Shown: piece after piece, positions 1 to 8,782 of the stretch
Numbering within the stretch: position 1 is the stretch's first letter
Layout of the letters: every line of letters starts with the position of its first letter
Assembly: GCA_945878495.1 (NCBI GenBank)
Contig: CAMCTP010000006.1
Coordinates: 1-22,791, forward strand
Direction: 5' to 3'
Source of the DNA: Rickettsia typhi
GTDB taxonomy: Bacteria > Pseudomonadota > Alphaproteobacteria > Rickettsiales > Deianiraeaceae
Length of the DNA stretch: 22,791 nt
Position numbers and translations under genes: made by a program
The notes under the pieces: generated by a model
What the model was told of the DNA's origin: nothing
What the model saw: the letters and a program-made list of their open reading frames with translations, nothing else
Database searches by the model: none

Positions 1-1859
1 CTTTTGCTCTTATGTTGCATATGATTGCCGTAAGATGATTTATTATAAAGAGATTCACCTCCATCAGTAGATTCACCTTCATGAATAAGATATTTTAGAC
101 GACGATTTGTTTGTTTTTTACTACCATGATAACGATAATTGCCAATAGACGAATTATCTGAAGAATTCACACTGCTTTCTGTTGACTGAGCAGTAGATTG
201 ACCGCTGTTTTGACGACTAATTGGAATGTTTTGTGTGTTTTTTTTAACTTCATGCTCAACTAAATCAAGTCCAGTATCAATAAATTTTGAGCTATTTTTA
301 GAAATATCTTTCTTACTCCTTAGCGTTGATATTAATGTAAGACCTCCCGTCAAGACAGGCAAAGCAAGTGGAGCAAGTATTGCTATAATTCCAGCACCAG
401 ACATTGCCGCAATTATGCAAGCAATTACTGCGACAATAGCAGATATAGCAACACCTACAGCTTTTGTATTTTTATTTGCTCCATTTCTATTATTGAGATT
501 AAAAGATGATGTAATTCCATTTGCTACTTTTTTTGCAAAATTTCTTATTACCGAATCCTGCGGTTTTGAGTCAGAGCTTATCCATGAATCCGTATTAATA
601 TTATGTTGAATTTTTCCATCTTTAAAAAATTGTTTTTCAAATTTTGAATCAGAAATCAACCTTCCTCCACAAATATGCTCAATATAATCTTTTATACCAT
701 CTGCAATTTTTATTGCACCTATCAATTTAGGCTCGGTCATAGATTCGGCAATCTCATGCAAATCGTGTATCATTTTTCCATCTAAGCCGCTTCCCTTTAT
801 AACATCTAACAATTTAACATTTAATTCTTCTTTATTAAGATTAATATTTCCTTTACGCTGTTCTTGTATTTTAATTTTATTTCTATATTTATTTATTTTA
901 CCTTGAAAAGCCTTTAATTTAATTCGAAATGATAATTCATCATTAGAATTTCCTTGAGTGGATTGTTTTAAAATATGAGCTATATTGTTGTTTAAAGAAT
1001 TGAAGCTATCTTTATAATCTTTATCACTCTTTGTTTGTGGTTTAAATTTAACAACCTTATTAAATAAATTAGCTAATTTTGGATTATTCAATACTTTTGC
1101 ATAACCTAAGTTCGGTATTATTTTTGGATTATTTAGTACTTTATCCACCAATCCTCTAACTTTTTCATTTTCTTCAGCATCTCCACCTCCATTATTTATA
1201 TAGTTTACCAATTTATTTATATCTTCTTCTGCTGCTAATATTTGCGATATTGTTTCAAGGTTTGCAACATCAGATGAATCTTTCTTCTTCTTCTTAAATA
1301 TAACATCTTCAATGATAGATTTTAAATCCCCTGAATCGCAAAAATTTTTATTTTTAACAAAGTTAATTAATTTTTCAGGCTTGATATATTGCTTTTCATA
1401 AGCACCGGCACTCCGTTCAACACCTTCTCTAGCAACGTCATAAATAAGCTTAGAGTTCTCAAGACTACTTCTCAGCCAACCTTGAAGCTCGACATAATCA
1501 TAACCTCTATCTTTTACTTTGTTTAGTAAAAATTCATCAATATTGTCTGCATTTTTTATAATGTCTTCTTCTGTTATTTTTTTTAAAAAATCTTCATATT
1601 TTTTTTCTTTCAATGAATCTTTGACAAGATATACCAAGGTATCTCTTAAAAATTGAGATCCGCTTTTATTTTTAATATAATTTGGATTTAATGCTTGACC
1701 TAAGCTAAACGAAGCAACGGATCCATAAACGGAATTAATGCTAAGAATATCCTCAGAATCATTCCTATTTTTCCCCCTTAAATCTTTTGAATTTGATATT
1801 TTGTGAAGAGCCAATTGATCTCTATGTTTGATAAAACTATCAAAAGGAATTTGTTTCAC
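1..1859 (-). CDS. Large unrecognised protein with C-terminal hydrophobic segment (3' end cut by window edge)
   Basis: I do not recognise this protein. The minus strand is open from 1919 down to base 1 without a stop. No ATG occurs until about codon 350, so I take the GTG at 1859-1857 as the start, giving 619 codons inside the window; a TTG about 16 codons further in is an alternative. Residues 1-465 are charged, probably helical and Lys/Asn/Asp-rich, with KKKKK near residue 180 and the heptad KVLNNPK at about 240 and again at about 255. Residues 467-513 form a long hydrophobic stretch rich in Ala, Ile and Gly, long enough for two membrane passes. After it comes a Ser/Gln/Asn-rich polar tail with Gly-Glu-Ser repeats. 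No signal peptide is evident. It lies 52 bases downstream of uvsE on the same strand. A surface or secreted host-interaction protein is possible but unproven. Confidence 0.7.
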   Translation of the reverse strand, partial: MKQIPFDSFIKHRDQLALHKISNSKDLRGKNRNDSEDILSINSVYGSVASFSLGQALNPNYIKNKSGSQFLRDTLVYLVKDSLKEKKYEDFLKKITEEDIIKNADNIDEFLLNKVKDRGYDYVELQGWLRSSLENSKLIYDVAREGVERSAGAYEKQYIKPEKLINFVKNKNFCDSGDLKSIIEDVIFKKKKKDSSDVANLETISQILAAEEDINKLVNYINNGGGDAEENEKVRGLVDKVLNNPKIIPNLGYAKVLNNPKLANLFNKVVKFKPQTKSDKDYKDSFNSLNNNIAHILKQSTQGNSNDELSFRIKLKAFQGKINKYRNKIKIQEQRKGNINLNKEELNVKLLDVIKGSGLDGKMIHDLHEIAESMTEPKLIGAIKIADGIKDYIEHICGGRLISDSKFEKQFFKDGKIQHNINTDSWISSDSKPQDSVIRNFAKKVANGITSSFNLNNRNGANKNTKAVGVAISAIVAVIACIIAAMSGAGIIAILAPLALPVLTGGLTLISTLRSKKDISKNSSKFIDTGLDLVEHEVKKNTQNIPISRQNSGQSTAQSTESSVNSSDNSSIGNYRYHGSKKQTNRRLKYLIHEGESTDGGESLYNKSSYGNHMQHKSK

Positions 1860-1911
1860 TTTTTTATATTTTTTTAAATAACAATAATTAATATTATAAA
1901 ATAAATAATAT

Positions 1912-2931
1912 TCAAGTGTTAATTTCTAAAAAAAATTTCTCACTTGCTAAATTTTTTGCCTTACTTTCGCACATAATATCAAAACTCTCCAAAAAACTAC
2001 CAGCCCATTGATTTACCTTTGCATTCCAATAAAAGTCTGAATGAGCTCTTAAGTGCTGTTTTTTGTAACCCGTAGATAGCAAATTTACCATATTTGGTAA
2101 ATCTTCGCACGAATGTCCAACAAGAATATCCTCTCGTGAAATTGAATAATGCATTGTCGGCCTAGCCCCACGCCAACTATCAATAACTTTTTTTGTATCT
2201 TCATTTTCAAGTTCAATGTAATTTCCCGTTTTAATCCAATGATGATGTATATCCAATACCGTTGGAATAATATCAGAAAGCTCAAGACAGCTTTCAACGC
2301 CATAGCTCATTTCTTCATTTTCAACTGTTATACAATTTCTTGCCTCTGGAGATAATTTTCCATAAACCGCTCGCAATCCTTCTGGTCCTTTTTTTCCGGA
2401 AATATGAATATTGATTTTAAAATCTTGAAAACTATTACCATACCCCATAAATCTCGCTAAATCTGCATGATATTCGAATTCTTCAATCGATCTTTTTGCT
2501 ATATTTTCATCGGCCGATGCAAGAACGCAAAACTGACCGGGGTGCATACTAAGACGCACATTGTGCAATTTTGCAAACTCAGAAATTCCTGATAAATTCT
2601 TCGCTATAGCTGAAATGACGTCTTGTTTTTGATAAAAATAAACCCAATCTGGGTGTGTATAAAATGGCAAAATTTCGCTACTAATTCTTACCATTCTTAA
2701 CTCGGGTTTTAACTTTGCAACTCTTTCAACTAACAATCTCACGGATTTAGTGTTGTGTAATATAACGCTAAAAAGCTTCTCCTCTGCCGCATCTTTCTTT
2801 TGACTGGCAAGCCACTTCATTGTGGTTGTCATGGTATTGTATTTTTTACAATCATCAATATCTTTTATCCCCTTAATCTGATTATCATTATCAATCCATT
2901 TACAAGCAAATCCAATCTTAAAATTTTTCAT
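1912..2931 (-). CDS. uvsE: UV damage endonuclease UvdE/UvsE
   Basis: This encodes a 339-residue UV-damage endonuclease, a metal-dependent TIM-barrel enzyme that nicks DNA 5' of UV photoproducts and starts an excision pathway independent of UvrABC. Family hallmarks run the whole length: KIGFACKW at the N-terminus, MVRISSEILPFYTHP near residue 80, RLSMHPGQF with its metal-binding His near 130, NIHISGKKG near 175, the acidic ENEE motif near 205, DIHHHW near 230, and HYSISRE near 260. All expected His and Glu ligands appear to be present and the length is usual for the family. The start is ATG preceded only by an A-run. It is divergent from emrA across 74 bases. UvsE is better known from Bacillus, Deinococcus and fungi, so its presence in an apparently reduced alphaproteobacterium is notable. 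Confidence 0.93.
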   Translation of the reverse strand: MKNFKIGFACKWIDNDNQIKGIKDIDDCKKYNTMTTTMKWLASQKKDAAEEKLFSVILHNTKSVRLLVERVAKLKPELRMVRISSEILPFYTHPDWVYFYQKQDVISAIAKNLSGISEFAKLHNVRLSMHPGQFCVLASADENIAKRSIEEFEYHADLARFMGYGNSFQDFKINIHISGKKGPEGLRAVYGKLSPEARNCITVENEEMSYGVESCLELSDIIPTVLDIHHHWIKTGNYIELENEDTKKVIDSWRGARPTMHYSISREDILVGHSCEDLPNMVNLLSTGYKKQHLRAHSDFYWNAKVNQWAGSFLESFDIMCESKAKNLASEKFFLEINT

Positions 2932-2958
2932 TTTTTTATTAATTTTGTTAAAAAATAC

Positions 2959-2990
2959 TTGCTTTTATTTTAATTTACAATAACTATGAT
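2959..2990 (+). promoter_or_regulatory. Possible sigma70 promoter of the emrAB-tolC operon
   Basis: TTGCTT at 2959-2964 and TATGAT at 2985-2990 resemble -35 and -10 boxes. The 20-base spacing is longer than ideal, and transcription would start only a few bases before the emrA ATG at 3006. The region is very A+T rich, so chance matches are common. Confidence 0.2.
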
Positions 2991-3005
2991 TAAACATATA
3001 AATCT

Positions 3006-3809
3006 ATGAAAAAAAAGCAAAAAATTATATCAATCTCAGCAATTTTAGGAATAACTATAACGACATTTATCTTGATCAATTCATCAAAATATATATCAAC
3101 GGATAACGCAAAAATTAAAATATCAAACATACAAATAAGTTCCGATGTATCTGGGTTTGTATCAAAAATATTTGCACAAGAAAACGATTTTGTCAAAAAA
3201 GACCAAGAAATTTTACAAATCGACAACAAGCCTTTTTTAATTAACTACAAAGAAAAAAAAGCACTATATAGCTATTGTGCAGAGCAGGTTAAAAAAAACA
3301 AAGAGCTAGTAAAGCAAGAATTTATATCAAAATCAGAATTTGATAAAATAAACTCTCAATGCGAAGCTACAAAAGAGGCAATGGAATTCGCGAAATATAA
3401 ACTTGAAAATACAACAATAAAATCTCCTTCAGATGGTTATGTCAACAATGTTGACCTTAAAGTTGGGGACTATGTTAATGAAAAAAGACCATTATTTAAC
3501 ATTATCGACCAATCAGAGATATGGGTCGAGGCAAATTTCAAGGAAATAGAAATAGAAAATGTAAAAATTGGCAATAATGCAACAGTAAAAGTTGATGCTT
3601 TTTCGGGTAAAAAATGGCATGCAAAAGTTAGCGGAATAAGAAAAGCTACAAACTCAGAATTTTCAATGATACCATCGCAAAATACATCAGGAAACTGGGT
3701 TAAAGTTACTCAAAGAATTATGATTAAACTTCAATTCACAGATGATCAAGACCTAAAAAATCTTGCATCAGGAATGAATGCAGAAGTAAAAATAAATACG
3801 AAAGACTAA
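3006..3809 (+). CDS. emrA: EmrA-type periplasmic adaptor (HlyD family), short hairpin
   Basis: This is the membrane-fusion subunit of a tripartite drug efflux pump. It links the inner-membrane MFS transporter encoded next to it to an outer-membrane TolC channel. One N-terminal membrane anchor (residues about 7-26) is followed by STDNAKIKISNIQISSDVSG, the typical EmrA entry motif, and the first half of a lipoyl domain. An alpha-helical section (about 78-135) comes next, then the second lipoyl half with IKSPSDGYVN, then WVEANFKE and the late EmrA signature FSMIPSQNTSGNWVKVTQR. At 267 residues it is well short of the roughly 390 of E. coli EmrA, and the missing length lies in the helical hairpin that reaches toward TolC. 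The stop lies 13 bases before emrB, consistent with one transcript. Confidence 0.92.
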   Translation: MKKKQKIISISAILGITITTFILINSSKYISTDNAKIKISNIQISSDVSGFVSKIFAQENDFVKKDQEILQIDNKPFLINYKEKKALYSYCAEQVKKNKELVKQEFISKSEFDKINSQCEATKEAMEFAKYKLENTTIKSPSDGYVNNVDLKVGDYVNEKRPLFNIIDQSEIWVEANFKEIEIENVKIGNNATVKVDAFSGKKWHAKVSGIRKATNSEFSMIPSQNTSGNWVKVTQRIMIKLQFTDDQDLKNLASGMNAEVKINTKD

Positions 3810-3822
3810 TTTTAAATTATAA

Positions 3823-5391
3823 GTGTCATCAAGAGTTCTGCATCCGGAAAGTTCAAAATTAATAGACCTAATAACGCCAATAAGCAAAAGAATAATCACA
3901 TTTTTCTTAATGGCCGCAACGGTAACAGTTGTTTTGGATATGACAATTGCAAATGTTGCACTTTCTAGTATCGCAGGAAATATCGGCGCAACTCACGAAC
4001 AAAGCTCATGGATTCTGACATCGTACGTAGTTGCTGAAACTGTAGCTATGCCAATGACTGCTTGGTTTGTCGGAAAATTCAATGCAAAGAAAATGTTCAT
4101 TTACTGCATTCTAGGATTCACCGCCAGCTCTTTGTTATGTGGTGCTTCAACGACAATTACGCAAATCGTATTTTTTCGATTTATTCAAGGGTTGTTTGGT
4201 GCGGGAATTATACCGCTTTCACAATCTATATTAATCGATATGAATGAAGCAAAAGACCAGGGAAAAGCAATGGCTATATGGGGTATGGGAATAATGATAG
4301 GTCCAATACTTGGGCCAAGTCTCGGAGGCTATATTACAGAATATTACAGTTGGAGGTACATATTTTTTATAAATTTACCAATTGGTATTTTATCAACAAT
4401 TGGACTGCTAAAATATCTACCGGAGATTGCATCAAAAGGCAGAAAATTTGATTTTCTTGGGTGTTTTTTATTTTCGGTTTTTATATGCTCGCTACAGCTA
4501 TTTTTAGACAGAGGAGAGGAAAAAGACTGGCTTGAATCTGGTGAAATAAAAACATATTTATTTCTTTGTATAACATTCTTTGCTGGCTTTATTCATCACG
4601 TTGTTTTTTCAAAAAAGAAAAACACAATCATAAATATGGATATATTTAAAGACAAAAATTACGCTGTAAGTACAATATTTTCGTTCTGCGTTGGAATGAT
4701 ACTTTTTTCATCCATGTCAATATTGCCACCTTTTATGGAAACAATCCTCGGATATGATACAATTCAGTGCGGACTTTTGCTTGCCCCAAGGGGTTGCGGC
4801 GTATTTATTGCAATGTTTATGTATGCGAAATTTGGCAATAAAATCGACCAAAGGATAATAATAATTGCAGGCTTTTTATTAATAGGGGGGTCAATGTATC
4901 AAATGACAGACTACAGTGAGTACACTTCTACTATTGACATTTTAATACCGTCAATCATACAAGGAGTTGGGCTTGGTTTTTGCTTTCCTCCATTATCGGC
5001 AATAGGATTCTCGACCCTTGATCCAAAATTGCGATCAGAGGCAACATCGATATTTAGCCTTATAAGAAACATAGGAAGTAGCGTTGGTATATCAATTATC
5101 ATATTTTTTTCCAGCAGATCATCAAAAGAAAACTATGGAATATTATCGGAAAATATCAATCCATCATCTAAAAACTTTATTCATTATACAGATATCGCTG
5201 AAAAAATGGGGCAGGGCGAGGCTATTCAAGGACTGATGATTCAAAATGAATTACTTCGTCAGTCAATGATTATCGGCTATTTAAATACCTTTAAACTAAT
5301 CATGGTACTCGCTCTATGCGTTATACCTCTTGTTTTAATAATCAAAAAATCCAACAATTTTAGCAACAACAATGAAACCATGGCTCATTAA
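3823..5391 (+). CDS. emrB: EmrB-type multidrug MFS transporter (DHA2, 14 TM)
   Basis: This is a proton-coupled drug exporter of the DHA2 (14-spanner) branch of the major facilitator superfamily, 522 residues. The family motif DMTIANVALSSIAGNIGA follows the first membrane segment, then QSSWILTSYVVAETVAMP, the RFIQGLFGAGIIPLSQS region of segment 4, and the antiporter motif GPILGPSLGGYITEYYSWRY, with a hydrophobic run of 14-helix pattern after that. The start is a GTG at 3823; no earlier in-frame start leaves room after emrA, and later ATGs would remove the first helix. Its 3' end overlaps tolC by 20 bases, suggesting translational coupling. The substrate cannot be deduced; EmrB relatives export hydrophobic drugs and uncouplers. 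Confidence 0.94.
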   Translation: MSSRVLHPESSKLIDLITPISKRIITFFLMAATVTVVLDMTIANVALSSIAGNIGATHEQSSWILTSYVVAETVAMPMTAWFVGKFNAKKMFIYCILGFTASSLLCGASTTITQIVFFRFIQGLFGAGIIPLSQSILIDMNEAKDQGKAMAIWGMGIMIGPILGPSLGGYITEYYSWRYIFFINLPIGILSTIGLLKYLPEIASKGRKFDFLGCFLFSVFICSLQLFLDRGEEKDWLESGEIKTYLFLCITFFAGFIHHVVFSKKKNTIINMDIFKDKNYAVSTIFSFCVGMILFSSMSILPPFMETILGYDTIQCGLLLAPRGCGVFIAMFMYAKFGNKIDQRIIIIAGFLLIGGSMYQMTDYSEYTSTIDILIPSIIQGVGLGFCFPPLSAIGFSTLDPKLRSEATSIFSLIRNIGSSVGISIIIFFSSRSSKENYGILSENINPSSKNFIHYTDIAEKMGQGEAIQGLMIQNELLRQSMIIGYLNTFKLIMVLALCVIPLVLIIKKSNNFSNNNETMAH

Positions 5392-6793
5392 AACAATATC
5401 AACACTTCTATCAATAGTAGCTGTTTGCATCAAAAATATAGATGTCAAAGCTATCGAAAATCAACCTAACTGTAAAAATATTTCAGAATTCTATAAAAAT
5501 AAAGCACTTAATTTTTCCGATCTAATAAACCTCGGGCTTTGCAACGATCCAAAAACAAAAGAGGCTTTTGAAGCAACAATGATTCAAAAACACAGTTTAA
5601 AAAAAGGCTATTCCGACTACATGCCAAGGATAAATGCACAAGCTTCTTACAGAGAAAATAAAGTAAATGCCGAAACTTCAAAGCTAACAACCTCAAACCC
5701 AAATTTGATTTCCATAGCAGCTCTGACAGGCGGGGCAATTAATGGTAAAAATGACATACAGTCATATGGTATAAATTTTGACTGGTTGATATACGATTTT
5801 GGGTCAAGAGAAGCAGGAATATCTACACTAAAAGAAAAGTTAAAAGAATACGAATACCTACAAAGTAACGCCTCGCAGGAAATAATTTTCAAAATTACAT
5901 CACTTTATTATCAATATCTATCATCTGAAAAAGAGCTTGAGGCTGCTATTGAAAATGAAAAGCTAACAACCACTCTAATCAAAAATGCCGAGATTAAACA
6001 AAAAAGCGGTCTCGCTTCAAAACTTGATAAACTTCAGGCTGAATCAGCAAATGCACAAGCAATGATTCTAGTCTTAAATTCAAATGCAAAATTAAATATT
6101 ATAAAACAAAAATTAAAATCCGCAATTCATTATTCCGAAATGCCATTAATGCAAAACCAAGAAAAACGCAATATTATTACCATAGCAGAGCGTCAGAATC
6201 AAATGAAAAATATTGAAACTCAGATAAATTCTGAGGCAAAAAATAGCAATCACCCATTGTTAAAAGCTGCGGCGGCAAAAATAAATCAACAAAACCAATT
6301 GATAAAAAAAGTTATTTTGTCAAACTTACCACGAATATCTGCAATTGGAGGTATAAATAAATACGACATTAATTCTCAAGGAGATTTCAATATAAATGCA
6401 ACAAATCGATATATAGGAGGGCAGGTTACATTGCCTATATTTTCTGGTTTTAGCGATATCGAAAATATTAATATAGCAAAAAGACAGAGAGATTTTGAAA
6501 TTGCACAAAAAGAATCTCTTGAAAGAAATATTGAAGATGAAATAATAGAGTCTTACGAGGAGCTAAAAGCAATTTCGGAGGGAATAGTTTATGCGGAAAA
6601 TTTCCTTAAAGTTGCCATTGAAGCTGAAAACAATGCAAGAGAAAGATACAAACTTGGAGTCGGAAACATAATTGATGTAATACATTCGCAATCTAATTTG
6701 ATATCAGCAAAAGAAAATAATGCAAAAATGCAATACGGATGGTGGATATCCAAAGCAAGATTTCAAAAAGCAATGGGAATGCTTTATGTTTAG
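5372..6793 (+). CDS. tolC: TolC-family outer-membrane efflux channel
   Basis: This is the outer-membrane duct that completes the EmrAB tripartite pump. The N-terminus is a signal peptide (Lys near the start, hydrophobic core about residues 8-22, likely cleavage near residue 27). The body shows the duplicated structural repeat of OEP proteins. The first half has NFSDLINLGLCNDP, a DWLIYDFGSR beta-strand region and long helices; the second half has HPLLKAAAAKI, GGQVTLPIFSGF and the closing RYKLGVGNIIDVIHSQSNL. The two strand motifs DWLIYDFGSR and TLPIFSGF occupy equivalent places in each half. The length of 473 is normal. The start overlaps the emrB stop by 20 bases. The gene ends 10 bases from the convergent folE stop, and I see no clear terminator hairpin there. 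Confidence 0.93.
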   Translation: MKPWLIKTISTLLSIVAVCIKNIDVKAIENQPNCKNISEFYKNKALNFSDLINLGLCNDPKTKEAFEATMIQKHSLKKGYSDYMPRINAQASYRENKVNAETSKLTTSNPNLISIAALTGGAINGKNDIQSYGINFDWLIYDFGSREAGISTLKEKLKEYEYLQSNASQEIIFKITSLYYQYLSSEKELEAAIENEKLTTTLIKNAEIKQKSGLASKLDKLQAESANAQAMILVLNSNAKLNIIKQKLKSAIHYSEMPLMQNQEKRNIITIAERQNQMKNIETQINSEAKNSNHPLLKAAAAKINQQNQLIKKVILSNLPRISAIGGINKYDINSQGDFNINATNRYIGGQVTLPIFSGFSDIENINIAKRQRDFEIAQKESLERNIEDEIIESYEELKAISEGIVYAENFLKVAIEAENNARERYKLGVGNIIDVIHSQSNLISAKENNAKMQYGWWISKARFQKAMGMLYV

Positions 6794-6803
6794 CTTCTTG
6801 GAA

Positions 6804-7418
6804 TTATTTAAAACCTTCGATAATTTTATTAAATTGATTTCTTTTATCTTGATCTTTCAAGAATAATCCGGAATATTTTATTGTAGTGGTGATGGAATCA
6901 CATTCTTTAACGCCCCTTAGAATCATACACCCATGAGAAGCTCTGACGTAAACGGCCACCCCAAGGGAATCTGTTGCTTGTAATAATTTTTCAACAATTT
7001 CACTCGTCATTCTTTCTTGAAGCTGTAATTTTCTAGTAACAGCATGTATTATTCGAGCTATTTTACTAATACCAATAACGCTTTTGCTTGGTATATAAGC
7101 GGCATGAATAACTCCAGTTATTGGTAACATGTGATGCTCGCATGTTGATGCAAAATTTATCCCCTCAACAGCAACAATGTCATGATACTGAAAATCATTG
7201 GCAAATTTTTTACTCAGATCGTCAATCTCAATGTCATAACCAGCGAATAATTCATCATAAGCTTTTATTACTCTTGATGGAGTATTTTGCATAACCTCTT
7301 GATTTGCAGTTCCAGAAGAGGCATATTTTATCAAGGTTAAAACAGCATCTTCTGCTTCTTGTCGGCTTGGAATTTTATTTACTAATTTGTGCTTTTTTTG
7401 CTTTTTTAAAATCCACAT
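6804..7418 (-). CDS. folE: GTP cyclohydrolase I (FolE)
   Basis: GTP cyclohydrolase I converts GTP to 7,8-dihydroneopterin triphosphate, the first step of tetrahydrofolate synthesis and, in many bacteria, of queuosine. The core is intact: TPSRVIKAYDELFAGY, the zinc-site Cys and His in FASTCEHHMLPITG, the loop KLQLQERMT, and the third zinc ligand Cys in ASHGCMILRGVK. I take the ATG at 7418 (204 residues). The frame extends upstream to another ATG at 7466, but those extra 16 residues are hydrophobic, match nothing in the family and lie deeper inside the upstream transporter gene. Even with the shorter start the two genes overlap by 44 bases, which implies coupling. No other folate gene is visible in the window. 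Confidence 0.93.
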   Translation of the reverse strand: MWILKKQKKHKLVNKIPSRQEAEDAVLTLIKYASSGTANQEVMQNTPSRVIKAYDELFAGYDIEIDDLSKKFANDFQYHDIVAVEGINFASTCEHHMLPITGVIHAAYIPSKSVIGISKIARIIHAVTRKLQLQERMTSEIVEKLLQATDSLGVAVYVRASHGCMILRGVKECDSITTTIKYSGLFLKDQDKRNQFNKIIEGFK

Positions 7419-8265
7419 GAGATAAGAAAATGGATAAAAATATAATACCAACTCCAATAATTTCATTTTTTTCTACGGTTTCACCGAGCAATAGAATGCC
7501 GAGTATAAATGCAAAAATTATTTTTGAGAAGTCCAAATTTTGCAATCTTGATATACCTGAATTTGCTATACTGTAAGATTTTACCAGCGAGAACAAAGAT
7601 ATCGTCGTAATAACTATCACCAGCGGAATCTCAAAACTTGATACAAAAACCGATGGATCAAATCCTCCATTATATCCAAAATAGCCAACAGCAAAACATG
7701 AATAAAAGAAGTTATCGTAAAACATTACCTCGAAAACGCTGCTTTTAGATTTATTTCTCGTTCCAACATGCATGGCTGCTTTAAAGCACATATGAAATAA
7801 GAGTATAACATAATATATATTATTGATTGATATTTTTTCAGACACATAAACGCAGGCGCCAACAAAAGCAAGAATACCATATAGCCAATGCTTTAGTTTT
7901 GTTTTCTCGCCAAGAAAAAAAGTTGCGAATATCATTACCAAAAATGGAGTTGCATGAGTTATAACAACAGCATCTCTTGGCTCTATGTGCTGTATTGAAT
8001 ACATTTTTGTTACCGCTGCTACCATAGAAGCAGATAGAATTAAATTAGCTGGTTTAAAAATTTTAAAATAAAGCTTATTTTTCCATATATATTTGAAAAA
8101 AAATACATTATATAAGGCAAAAACTCCAATATTCATATAAGAAGCAATTTCCAAAGTTTTCATTCCGGTTTTATTTGCAAAAAGCTTTATAACAGTATAT
8201 AATAATGCATTAAAAAGAGCGAAATTTAAATATAATATGGAATCACCCTTAATAAAAGATTTCAT
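7375..8265 (-). CDS. EamA/DMT-family membrane transporter
   Basis: A 296-residue integral membrane protein with about ten hydrophobic helices in two homologous halves, the pattern of the drug/metabolite transporter (EamA) superfamily. The first half carries the characteristic ITHATPFLVMIFATFFLGEK, and the second half has the equivalent IFAFILGILLLGETVEKNEI: each a helix ending in Gly-Glu before the next membrane span. Members related to S-adenosylmethionine or nucleotide-sugar carriers are common in Rickettsiales, but nothing here fixes the substrate. The C-terminal tail is Lys-rich, consistent with a cytoplasmic end. It sits between atpF' and folE on the same strand and overlaps folE. Confidence 0.85.
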   Translation of the reverse strand: MKSFIKGDSILYLNFALFNALLYTVIKLFANKTGMKTLEIASYMNIGVFALYNVFFFKYIWKNKLYFKIFKPANLILSASMVAAVTKMYSIQHIEPRDAVVITHATPFLVMIFATFFLGEKTKLKHWLYGILAFVGACVYVSEKISINNIYYVILLFHMCFKAAMHVGTRNKSKSSVFEVMFYDNFFYSCFAVGYFGYNGGFDPSVFVSSFEIPLVIVITTISLFSLVKSYSIANSGISRLQNLDFSKIIFAFILGILLLGETVEKNEIIGVGIIFLSIFLSHVDFKKAKKAQISK

Positions 8266-8329
8266 CTATTTGAAAAAAAAATGTTTTTGTAATTTATGTT
8301 TGATTTCATTGTTTTGATAGCTTGAAAAC

Positions 8330-8779
8330 CTAATTTTTTCCATCTATTGCAGAAAAAATAGATTTCTTGTTTGATCTAAATTGATAAAAAATCAAATTGT
8401 CTATATGCGATAAATTACCGGAGAAAGATTTATTATTCTCAATCATCGATAAATTTAATATTTTTTGCTTTACTTCATTATCAGATTCTCCTTTGCAACG
8501 TAATATTTTTTCTTTATAATCATTTTCAATCAAAGAAATTTTCTCTGAAATCAGATCTTTTTCTGAATTTATAGAATTCTTAGCAAGGTCTATTTTTATT
8601 TTCAAATTCTGTGCTACAGATTCAATTGTTAAAACTGCATTTGATCTGTTTTTTATTGATTTATATAATTTTTTTGCAAAAATATTAGATACAAATATAT
8701 AAAGCATCATCGAGAATACTGCAGTCCAAAATGAGTTAGATAGATAAAATGAAAACTCTAATTGAGGAACAGAAATCAT
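8330..8779 (-). CDS. atpF': ATP synthase F0 subunit b' (AtpF'/AtpX)
   Basis: This is a short F0 stator protein of 149 residues. The N-terminal VPQLEFSFYLSNSFWTAVF matches the start of the b' form of subunit b (proline-glutamine-leucine followed by Phe and Ser before a single membrane helix at about 14-34). The b' form is found in alphaproteobacteria and photosynthetic bacteria, where one b and one b' replace the b dimer. The rest is a charged helix, as expected for the peripheral stalk, though shorter than the usual 160-200 residues. The ATG lies 3 bases after the atpE stop. In related genomes atpB precedes atpE and atpF follows b'. Here neither is adjacent: the next gene is a transporter after 64 bases. 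Confidence 0.85.
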   Translation of the reverse strand: MISVPQLEFSFYLSNSFWTAVFSMMLYIFVSNIFAKKLYKSIKNRSNAVLTIESVAQNLKIKIDLAKNSINSEKDLISEKISLIENDYKEKILRCKGESDNEVKQKILNLSMIENNKSFSGNLSHIDNLIFYQFRSNKKSIFSAIDGKN

Positions 8780-8782
8780 TAA

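Noticed and set aside
226..609. Plus-strand open frame of 127 codons
   Set aside because: It is antisense to the large minus-strand protein, and its sequence has no family features; the minus frame is open across the whole region.
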